From NCBI RefSeq assembly GCF_900119795.1, contig NZ_LT634361.1:1488001-1552000 (forward strand): a stretch of DNA of 64,000 bases, read 5' to 3'. The stretch is from Tenacibaculum maritimum NCIMB 2154. Its GTDB lineage: Bacteria > Bacteroidota > Bacteroidia > Flavobacteriales > Flavobacteriaceae. Positions within the stretch are counted from its first letter, which is position 1, and the number at the start of each line of letters is the position of its first letter. A program made the position numbers and the translations under genes. The notes below the pieces were generated by a model. The model was not told where the DNA came from and did not search any database. It saw nothing but the letters and a program-made list of their open reading frames with translations. Shown here one piece after another: positions 42,267 through 49,788 of the stretch.

Positions 42267-43328
42267 TTATAGTTCCGAAAGGAATTTTAAAGTATTTACC
42301 CCGTCAGCATAATCTGACAATTTAGGGTGTTGAGTTTGCCCGAAAGGAATTTCATTTTCTATAAAGTTATTTGCTACAACGCATTGTATTTTTTCTCTTT
42401 CTTCATACAGTTTAATTTTTAAACTGTCAATATTATCGTAATATTCATAAAAAATAGAGGCAATAGGAGAGGAGTAGCTTTGATCTTCTTTAATCATTAA
42501 AAAACCGTTTTCTAAAATATCAAACTCACTAATTAAATACACCGCCTTGTTATAGTCGTAATTATTAGCATATTTTGCATTATTGATGATTTCTTGTTGA
42601 TGGAACATTCCTTTGAAAAAGGGATCGAAATTATAACCTTTAGGAATGAACAGTTTAGAAACATTTCTACACCCTAATCCAAAATAACGAAAGATATCTT
42701 CACTTAAGTTTTTAAAATCTTCTGCGGTCTCATTTCCTGTAATGATAGCACAAGAATTTCTGTTTTTTCGAATGATACTAGGTTTGTCTCTAAAATAATA
42801 TTCAAAATAGCGAGCAGTATTATTACTACCAGTAGCAATAACAGCGTCAAAATTTGTTAATTTATCTTTAGTAAATAGAATATTTCCTTTTAAGGATGGT
42901 GCTACATACTCTAAATACTTAGCTAAAAAAGGAAGCAAATGTTCATCATTAGATGATTGCTTTACGACAACGTTATGCCCTGAAATTAATACAGCTAAAA
43001 AATCGTGAAATCCAACTAAAGGAATATTTCCTGCCATAATAATGGCTATTTTTTTAGAGGGGTTCTTACCAAGAGTTTCGGTAGAAACCCATGTCGTAAG
43101 ATCCTTTTCATTCAAAGCTTTAGACCAATTTTCTATAGAGAATAAAATATTATCTTTTGTAAACCATGAATTATGCTCTTGTGCTATTTTAATTTGGTGT
43201 TTAAAACCATCAAAAAACAAGTCGTTAAATTCAATATTTTCTTTTTTAACAATTTTATTTTGTGAAAACTGACTCAAAAAGGCACCCAGTTTAGTAAAGG
43301 CGCTGATACGTTGTTGGATTATACCCAT
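42267..43328 (-). CDS. LuxC-like acyl-CoA reductase
   Basis: 353 residues. The fold and phrases fit the acyl-CoA reductase (LuxC, PF05893) branch of the aldehyde dehydrogenase superfamily: SKKIAIIMAGNIPLVGFHDFLAVLISGHNVVVKQSSNDEHLLPFL, DAVIATGSNNTARYFEYYFRD, and the catalytic-Cys region YFGLGCRNVSKLF. It should reduce an acyl-CoA to aldehyde with NADPH. In flavobacteria it regularly precedes serC, for reasons not known. It is divergent from a ferredoxin gene, with the two promoters overlapping in a 69-base gap. Confidence 0.87.
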   Translation of the reverse strand: MGIIQQRISAFTKLGAFLSQFSQNKIVKKENIEFNDLFFDGFKHQIKIAQEHNSWFTKDNILFSIENWSKALNEKDLTTWVSTETLGKNPSKKIAIIMAGNIPLVGFHDFLAVLISGHNVVVKQSSNDEHLLPFLAKYLEYVAPSLKGNILFTKDKLTNFDAVIATGSNNTARYFEYYFRDKPSIIRKNRNSCAIITGNETAEDFKNLSEDIFRYFGLGCRNVSKLFIPKGYNFDPFFKGMFHQQEIINNAKYANNYDYNKAVYLISEFDILENGFLMIKEDQSYSSPIASIFYEYYDNIDSLKIKLYEEREKIQCVVANNFIENEIPFGQTQHPKLSDYADGVNTLKFLSEL

Positions 43329-43333
43329 TTATT

Positions 43334-43364
43334 TTGGTTCTAAATTATATTGGTTTTACTTTTG
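43334..43364 (+). promoter_or_regulatory. Promoter of the ferredoxin gene
   Basis: TTG (43334-43336), 20 bases, TACTTTTG (43357-43364): full consensus match, 34 bases before ATG 43398. Confidence 0.7.
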
Positions 43365-43370
43365 CAAGCA

Positions 43371-43404
43371 CAAAGTTACAAAACTGAAAAGATTATTATG
43401 GCAA
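43371..43404 (-). promoter_or_regulatory. Divergent promoter of the LuxC-like-serCA operon
   Basis: Minus-strand TTG (43404-43402), 23 bases, TAACTTTG (43378-43371). It interlocks with the ferredoxin promoter and start codon, so the two directions may compete. Confidence 0.5.
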
Positions 43405-43748
43405 TTATTATAACAGATGAATGTATAAATTGTGGGGCTTGTGAACCTGAATGCCCTAACACGGCCATTTATGAAGGCGCTGATGATTGGAAATATGCTG
43501 ATGGAACAGATTTAAGTGGTGATATTGTATTGCCGAATGGTAATGCAATGAATGCAGACGAAGATCAAGAGCCTCTTTCTGATGAAATTTATTATATCGT
43601 ACCAGATAAGTGCACGGAATGCAAAGGTTTTCATGAAGAGCCGCAATGTGCAGCAGTTTGTCCTGTAGATTGTTGTGTGCCTGATGATGAACATGTGGAA
43701 ACAGAAGAAGCATTGCTAGAAAAGCAAAATTTTATGCATAACGAATAA
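43398..43748 (+). CDS. 4Fe-4S dicluster ferredoxin
   Basis: 116 residues from ATG 43398 ([20 protein letters not shown]); the longer frame starts inside the promoter. Cluster 1 uses C9-x2-C12-x2-C15-x3-C19-P; the second set is [18 protein letters not shown], with a longer C-x8-C spacing as in the Alvin-type (2[4Fe-4S]) ferredoxins that have an insert. An acidic middle and tail follow. It is a soluble electron carrier; a link to the neighbouring acyl-CoA reductase is possible but unproven. Confidence 0.93.
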   Translation: MAIIITDECINCGACEPECPNTAIYEGADDWKYADGTDLSGDIVLPNGNAMNADEDQEPLSDEIYYIVPDKCTECKGFHEEPQCAAVCPVDCCVPDDEHVETEEALLEKQNFMHNE

Positions 43749-43780
43749 ATAGATAAAAAAGAAATTGAAATTTTGAAAAG

Positions 43781-43806
43781 AACCAAGCCTAAGCGCTTGG
43801 TTTTTT
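43781..43806 (+). terminator. Terminator of the ferredoxin gene
   Basis: AACCAAGC (43781-43788), six-base loop, GCTTGGTT (43795-43802), T-run to 43806. Confidence 0.85.
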
Positions 43807-43873
43807 GTGTTAAAACGTATAGTAAGAAAATACCTTTCCTAACGTGTATTTAAGCCGTGTAAAGATCTTAAAA

Positions 43874-43907
43874 TAAAAAAACACTGAAGTACAAACTTCA
43901 GTGTTTT
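43874..43907 (-). terminator. Terminator of TonB-dependent receptor 1
   Basis: AAAACACTGAAGT (to 43890) and ACTTCAGTGTTTT (43895-43907) form a 13-bp stem; on the minus strand it continues into a T-rich run. Confidence 0.8.
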
Positions 43908-43942
43908 CGATTACAAATAATTAACTTAAATTTAATGAAATT

Positions 43943-46684
43943 TTAGAATCGGTAGTTTAATGATAAGTTGAACATGGTTCCTAATTGACTAAAGTGAGAA
44001 CCATCATATGTTGTTATATCGTAACGATTGTTAAAAGTGATAGCATTGGCTTCGTTTTGGATTTGAGTTAATCCAGATGAAGTAATAGTTGTATCGTCTA
44101 TAATAGCTTGCCCATTAGCATTTTCAGCAACAAACTCCCACTCAGGTAAGATGTTGAATAAGTTATTTATATTGAAAGCAATGGTTATTTTATCAGTTGC
44201 ATTAAAGTTAACTCCTAAATCTGTTACTATTTTTGGTATAAATTCTGTTCTTAAATCACTACTCATGAATTTTTGTTTGAAAGTAGCTTTTCCAAAATAG
44301 GTGTTATTTAAAGATAAATCAAATTTACCTACATTGTAATTAGTTCCTAAGATCCATTTAGTTTCAGGTCTAGAAGTAAACATTAAAGCAAGGTTAGATC
44401 TATCTAGTACATCTTGCCCAGCAAATTGAGGTAAAGCACTTGTTCTTTTGTTTTCAATAGTGTAGTTTCCAGATAAATTGAAACCTAGTTTACCTTTACC
44501 TAACTCTACTCCTTTGTATCCAAAAACGAAATCTAAACCAGAAGTTGTTGTACTAAAACCATTTACAAAAAACTGATTTTTATTAATTTGGTTTGTGTAA
44601 ACAATTCTATCGTCGATATCTATTTTATAGTAATCTATGGTAAAATTAAAGTTTTTGCTTGGTCTTCCTCCAATACCTACGGTAAAGTTAGTAGATTCTT
44701 CAGGTGTTAATTTAGGGATACCCAATCGTCTTGCTGTAGGAGAAACGTTGTTTACTAAACCGACAAGTTCAATACCTCCTCCATCAGCAAATGAATATTG
44801 AGATTTTTCAGTATAAATTTGGTGCAAAGTAGGAGCTCTAAATCCAGTAGATAAAGACCCTCTTAAAGTGTATTTGTCATTTGCAAATTTATAGCGAGAA
44901 CTTAATTTCCAAACAAAGGTACTTCCGAAGTCAGAATAGTTTTCAACTCTAGCGGTTCCATTTACAAGGAAGTTTTTTGAAACATCCCAGTCTAAACTAG
45001 CGTAGGCCCCTAAATTATAACGATTGAAGGTTCCTGAGTTTTCAGGAAGATTTCCAGCAAAAGAATCAGCTCCTACTCCTTCATAAGAAGCTTCGTCACC
45101 CGCAATGATTTCAAAATTTTCCGTTCTAAATTCAGAACCGAAAGCAATAGAAACTTTGTCAGATAAAATTCTAGAAATATCGATATTTCCAACTACATGA
45201 TTAAAAGAAGTTCCTCCTGGATCAAATGAGGTTGGACTAAACTCTCTATATTTATTATTGTATGTTAATTCACCTGGATCAACAACGTTATTATTATTAG
45301 CATCTGTCCAAACAGGATCCGTTGGAACTTTAGATCTGTTATGAGAATTATTAACTTTGTAAGTTTGTTGATTTCCTCCTAAAGTAATACTACCATCAAT
45401 GTTCCAATCATTAATTTTAGATGTAATTCCTAAAGTAGCATTATAATCATTTAAAATCCCTTCAAAAGTAGGAAGATATCCATCATACCCATTAGTATTA
45501 GTAGGATGATTTCCAGGGAATAGGTCTGCTAAGTATGGATGATCGCTAAGGGTTCTCCAATATGGAGTTCTGTAATTCGCAAATGAGTTCACGTTTTTGT
45601 AAACATAGGCAGCATTAAAGTATAATTTAGATTTTTCTGATAAATCATAACCACCATTAATTAAGAATTTAGAGGCTGTTGTTTCTGGTGCCCCATTGAT
45701 ATTCCCTGCATCTGGTCTTCTTGATAAAAACTCTTTTACATCAGCTAAAGGAACTCCAAATCCTGTATCTGCAAAAGCTTCCCCTTCGGCGCTCACTTGA
45801 CCTGGACGATTTGCTAAGGCTGTTTTAGAAAAATCAATGGTGTAGTTTATAAAACCTTTGTCATCACCAATAGCAGATCCGTTATTAACAGAAACACCTA
45901 GCATTTCTCCATCACCTTCCCCCGTAATTCCTGTGCGGAAAGTGGCAGAGCCATTTTTATAGTCGTCTTTTAAAATAACATTCATAACCCCAGCAATAGC
46001 ATCAGAACCATATTGAGCAGAAGCGCCATCACGTAAAATTTGTATGGTTTTGATGGCATCAGTAGGGATTGCTGAAATATCAGCACCCGTTTCACCTCTA
46101 CCAGGAGAATCCTGAGTATATAATAAGGCACTTAAGTTTTTACGCTTACCATTAATTAGAATTAATGTTCTACTAGGCCCCATGTTTCTAATCTCATAAG
46201 GATCTAACAATGAAGTAGCATCATTAACAGGTGTTTGAACGGTGTTAAAAGAAGGGATTTTATACTGTAGTGCCTTGTCAAAAGTAGCTTGACCAGTAGC
46301 TTGTAAGTCTTTAGCAGCAACAACATCTACAGGTAAAGGACTACTAGTGTTGCTTCTTGGTGGTGTTCTTGATCCTGTAATAACCACCTCTTCTAGTTCT
46401 AAACCTTCTTTTAAGATAATGTTAAAGTTTGTTTTACCATTTACTTTAATGTTTTGAGTATCAAAACCTGCAAAACTAATGACAAGCGTAGCATCATCTT
46501 TTACTGTTAGGCTAAACTTTCCATCGAAATCAGTATTTGTTCCATTTGTCGTTCCTTTTTCTACCACGTTGGCTCCAGGAAGACTTTCATTGTTAGCATC
46601 TTTTACAGTACCTGTAATTTTTGTTTGAGACCAAACAAAACTACTACACAGAACGGCAAAAAACAATAATGTGAGTTTTTTCAT
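43943..46684 (-). CDS. TonB-dependent receptor 1 (CarboxypepD-reg, plug, barrel)
   Basis: 913 residues. Signal peptide to about residue 19 (LCSSFVWSQ), a carboxypeptidase-regulatory-like domain (about 20-105, ITGTVKDANNESLPGANV), the TonB-box-like EVVITGSR, then the plug with LILINGKRKNLSALLY and the block AIKTIQILRDGASAQYGSDAIAGV, and a 22-strand-type barrel ending LNLSLNYRF with the terminal Phe required for outer-membrane insertion. Its first 110 residues are almost the same as those of receptor 2. No SusD or ligand-specific neighbour. Ligand unknown; control by the nearby sigma/FecR pair is possible. Confidence 0.93.
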   Translation of the reverse strand: MKKLTLLFFAVLCSSFVWSQTKITGTVKDANNESLPGANVVEKGTTNGTNTDFDGKFSLTVKDDATLVISFAGFDTQNIKVNGKTNFNIILKEGLELEEVVITGSRTPPRSNTSSPLPVDVVAAKDLQATGQATFDKALQYKIPSFNTVQTPVNDATSLLDPYEIRNMGPSRTLILINGKRKNLSALLYTQDSPGRGETGADISAIPTDAIKTIQILRDGASAQYGSDAIAGVMNVILKDDYKNGSATFRTGITGEGDGEMLGVSVNNGSAIGDDKGFINYTIDFSKTALANRPGQVSAEGEAFADTGFGVPLADVKEFLSRRPDAGNINGAPETTASKFLINGGYDLSEKSKLYFNAAYVYKNVNSFANYRTPYWRTLSDHPYLADLFPGNHPTNTNGYDGYLPTFEGILNDYNATLGITSKINDWNIDGSITLGGNQQTYKVNNSHNRSKVPTDPVWTDANNNNVVDPGELTYNNKYREFSPTSFDPGGTSFNHVVGNIDISRILSDKVSIAFGSEFRTENFEIIAGDEASYEGVGADSFAGNLPENSGTFNRYNLGAYASLDWDVSKNFLVNGTARVENYSDFGSTFVWKLSSRYKFANDKYTLRGSLSTGFRAPTLHQIYTEKSQYSFADGGGIELVGLVNNVSPTARRLGIPKLTPEESTNFTVGIGGRPSKNFNFTIDYYKIDIDDRIVYTNQINKNQFFVNGFSTTTSGLDFVFGYKGVELGKGKLGFNLSGNYTIENKRTSALPQFAGQDVLDRSNLALMFTSRPETKWILGTNYNVGKFDLSLNNTYFGKATFKQKFMSSDLRTEFIPKIVTDLGVNFNATDKITIAFNINNLFNILPEWEFVAENANGQAIIDDTTITSSGLTQIQNEANAITFNNRYDITTYDGSHFSQLGTMFNLSLNYRF

Positions 46685-46736
46685 AAATAAATATTTAGTT
46701 AATAATAAAAGTGTAATTAATTTGTAATATACATTT

Positions 46737-46751
46737 ATAACGAGTCGTTAT
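46737..46751. promoter_or_regulatory. Palindrome upstream of receptor 1, possible operator
   Basis: ATAACGA-G-TCGTTAT is a perfect 7-base inverted repeat with one central base, 53 bases upstream of the receptor ATG. Its symmetry and position fit the site of a dimeric repressor or activator; no regulator is identified and no second copy was noticed before the other receptors. Confidence 0.4.
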
Positions 46752-46862
46752 ATTATTAATGAGTAAATGGAGTTAATTATATACCCTTTTGTTTTAACTT
46801 TTTTTTAAGATTTTTTAAAACTCTAAGTAAAATAGTGCTTTTTTAGCGTTTTTTTTAAATAA

Positions 46863-46897
46863 AAAATACCTTAATGAGAATATCATTAAGGTATTTT
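46863..46897 (-). terminator. Terminator of TonB-dependent receptor 2
   Basis: AAAATACCTTAATGA (46863-46877) and TCATTAAGGTATTTT (46883-46897): a 15-bp perfect stem, with further T on the minus strand. Confidence 0.85.
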
Positions 46898-46923
46898 AAA
46901 TTCGAATTTTTTTTAGATGAAGA

Positions 46924-49692
46924 TTAAAATTGAAGATTTAATCCGACACTGAAATTCGTTCCTAATTGTCCTAATTGTTGTACCTCTGAAGAATAAATAA
47001 ATCTAGATCCAGCTTGAGCTGTACCTGTAGATTTAAGAGTAGGATCAGGATATACATCAAAAATGTTATTAATATTTGCATTTAGGTTGATTTTGTTCGT
47101 CAACTTATACACAAAACCTAAATCAGTAGTTATTTTAGCATTTAAAACTTGATCTATTCCTTTTGCTTGCTCAATGCCATTGCTGTCAAAACCTGCTGAA
47201 GGAGCTGTAATTGTAACTTCTCCAAAACGAGTGTTATTTAATGAGATATCCCATTTATCGGTAATATAATTTAAGCCTAAAATTGTTTTAGATTTTGGTC
47301 TTGAATTGGTAATTAATCCTTTTTCTTGCCTATCGAAAATGTTGTAACCAGAATCAGCAATTACTTTAGGAGTATCAATTCCATCAATAGTTGTTTCATT
47401 GAAGTTAGCAGATAAACTAACATGTAACTTATTATTTTCTGTTATTTCTATATTTCTATAGTTTAAAACAATGTCGGCACCTGTAGTTTTTGTATCTCCA
47501 GCGTTGATAAAAAACTGAACAGCGGTAACGTTATTGTCTTTTAATATTTGCTCTACAGGATTGATTGTAGTTTTGTCTCTGTCACTACCTATTTGAGAAG
47601 AAAATAAGACTCTATCATTTACATTGATCTGATAAAAATCAACAGAAGCAGAAAATTTTCTATTAAATTTATACGTCAAACCAGCGGATATATTTTTAGA
47701 GATTTCATGTGTTAAATTAGGAACACCTAAAGCTTGTACGGCAGGATTATTGTTGGCCAACGTACCTTGTAATAATGGTTCAGAAGAGCCAGCTACAATG
47801 ATATATTGACTTAAGGTAATATGGCTTTGGTGTAAAGTAGGAGCTCTAAAACCAGTACTGAAAGAAGCTCTAAGAGCCCCCTTATGTCCTAGCTTGTAGC
47901 GTCCATTTATTTTCCATGAAAAATTATCTCCAGCATCCGAATAATCCTCATATCTACCAGCGATACCAAAAAGTAATTTTTCAGTAAGATCATAATCCAA
48001 TTGAGAATATAAGGCTATATTGTTTCTGCTGTTTTTTCCAGCTTCTTCTGGTTTGATTCCTGCAAATGAGTCTGATCCTCCTCCAAAATAAGATAAAGGA
48101 TCTCCTTCAAAAGCTCTGAAGCTTTCTTCTTTGTACTCTAGACCAGTAGCTAAGGCAACTTTATCAGATAGCTGACCAGTTACATCAAAGTTTCCAACAA
48201 CATTTGTAAATCTATATCCTCCGGGTTTAAAAGTTCTTGGAGAAGTTCCATGAACAGCTAAATAATCTCTATTAACAGAGTTATTTACTGTAACATCTAC
48301 CTCGTTAGCTCCATAAGTAATACTAGCATCAGCATTCCATTTTTTTCCCAAAGGGAACTTAATACCTACAGCATTTATGTAGTCATTGATTTCAGTTTCA
48401 AAAGTTGGTTGGTAACCTATAAAATCTAAAGGTCTTGTTAAAAAGCTAGAGTTACCTACTCCCGCTTGTCTCCAATAAGGAGCCCTGTAGTAAGCGAAAC
48501 TTTTACCATTTCTAGTAGTAAAGCCATGGAAGGTGTATAAAGTAGATTGCTGACCTAAAGGATGTTCTGCATTGATAAAAAGATCTTTTTTCTCCATTTC
48601 AGGCTGTCCTACTTTCATACCTAATTGAGGATTTTTTTGAGCCCATTTAGTCCAGTGTCCGATATTGGTATTGTGAAAATTTAAGTCGCTTAAGAAATTT
48701 TCGCGAGCTGTTTTAATAACCACGCCATTTTCAATAGTATCGGTATAATTAGGATTTCCATTTGAATCAAATTCAGTTGGAGCATCAGGCAAGTCTGAAA
48801 CCCCAGGAGCACCAGCTCTATTTGTAATTTCTTGTTTATAATAGCCTAAAGTAAGGTTTATAAAGCCTCCTTCTCCAAATTTGAAAGCGGTATTAAAATC
48901 TGTAGCAAAATTAAAACCATCTTGTTCAGATGTTATACCAGCTTTAGTCGTAAAGGTAGAAAATTCAACATCCTTTTTCAAAATAATATTCATTACTCCG
49001 GCAATGGCATCAGATCCATAGATTGCAGAAGCTCCATCACGTAATACTTCTACATTTGCTATTGCCGCTGTAGGGATGCTTTTTAAATCAACTCCAACTT
49101 CACCTTTACCAGGAGTACGATTTAAATATACTTGAGCACTTTGATTTTTTCTTTTTCCATTAACTAATACTAAAGTTCTACTAGGTCCTAAACCACGTAA
49201 GTCAGCTGGGTCATAGTGTGCGGTAGCATCAGAAATAGCTTGGTTTTGAGAGTTGAAAGAAGGTACTTTAAATGTTAGCATTCTATCTAAAGTAGGTTTG
49301 CCGCTTTGCTGCAGTTCTTTAACATTAATATTGTCAATAGGTACAGGAGAATCTAAAATAGTTCTAGGTTTAGCTCTGTTTCCTGTGATGACCACTTCTT
49401 CTAATTCTAAACCTTCTTTTAAGATAATATTAAAATTAGTTTTATCATTCACTTTAATTTCTTGGGTGTCAAACCCCGCGAAGCTGATGACTAGTATTGC
49501 TCCTTCTTTCACACTTAAGGTAAACTTTCCGTCAAAATCAGTATTAGTTCCATTTGTCGTTCCTTTTTCAATGACGTTAGCCCCGGGGAGGCTTTCATTG
49601 TTAGCATCTTTTACGGTTCCTGTAACTTTTGTTTGAGACCAAATAAAGCTACTGCATAGGAATGCAAAGATTAATAATGTAATTTTTTTCAT
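46924..49692 (-). CDS. TonB-dependent receptor 2 (CarboxypepD-reg, plug, barrel)
   Basis: 922 residues from ATG 49692 (MKKITLLIFAFLCSSFIWSQ). A start eight codons upstream is rejected because it lies in the -10 element at 49714-49721. Same architecture as receptor 1: VTGTVKDANNESLPGANV, EVVITGNR, LVLVNGKRKNQSAQVY, ANVEVLRDGASAIYGSDAIAGV, barrel ending FSVGLNLQF. The barrels of the two differ far more than their N-termini, so they probably bind different ligands while using the same TonB/Exb partner. Own promoter and own terminator. Confidence 0.93.
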   Translation of the reverse strand: MKKITLLIFAFLCSSFIWSQTKVTGTVKDANNESLPGANVIEKGTTNGTNTDFDGKFTLSVKEGAILVISFAGFDTQEIKVNDKTNFNIILKEGLELEEVVITGNRAKPRTILDSPVPIDNINVKELQQSGKPTLDRMLTFKVPSFNSQNQAISDATAHYDPADLRGLGPSRTLVLVNGKRKNQSAQVYLNRTPGKGEVGVDLKSIPTAAIANVEVLRDGASAIYGSDAIAGVMNIILKKDVEFSTFTTKAGITSEQDGFNFATDFNTAFKFGEGGFINLTLGYYKQEITNRAGAPGVSDLPDAPTEFDSNGNPNYTDTIENGVVIKTARENFLSDLNFHNTNIGHWTKWAQKNPQLGMKVGQPEMEKKDLFINAEHPLGQQSTLYTFHGFTTRNGKSFAYYRAPYWRQAGVGNSSFLTRPLDFIGYQPTFETEINDYINAVGIKFPLGKKWNADASITYGANEVDVTVNNSVNRDYLAVHGTSPRTFKPGGYRFTNVVGNFDVTGQLSDKVALATGLEYKEESFRAFEGDPLSYFGGGSDSFAGIKPEEAGKNSRNNIALYSQLDYDLTEKLLFGIAGRYEDYSDAGDNFSWKINGRYKLGHKGALRASFSTGFRAPTLHQSHITLSQYIIVAGSSEPLLQGTLANNNPAVQALGVPNLTHEISKNISAGLTYKFNRKFSASVDFYQINVNDRVLFSSQIGSDRDKTTINPVEQILKDNNVTAVQFFINAGDTKTTGADIVLNYRNIEITENNKLHVSLSANFNETTIDGIDTPKVIADSGYNIFDRQEKGLITNSRPKSKTILGLNYITDKWDISLNNTRFGEVTITAPSAGFDSNGIEQAKGIDQVLNAKITTDLGFVYKLTNKINLNANINNIFDVYPDPTLKSTGTAQAGSRFIYSSEVQQLGQLGTNFSVGLNLQF

Positions 49693-49713
49693 AAATAAAT
49701 GTTTAGTTTGTAA

Positions 49714-49721
49714 CAAATATA
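49714..49721 (-). promoter_or_regulatory. -10 element of receptor 2
   Basis: Minus-strand TATATTTG matches TAnnTTTG, 21 bases before ATG 49692. A TTG at proper spacing is missing, which would suit an activated or alternative-sigma promoter. Confidence 0.45.
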
Positions 49722-49788
49722 TAATTATTTTAAATATATGTGTGCTAAAAAGTATTTTAGTTGCTTAGTACTTATTGGAAAAGGTTAG

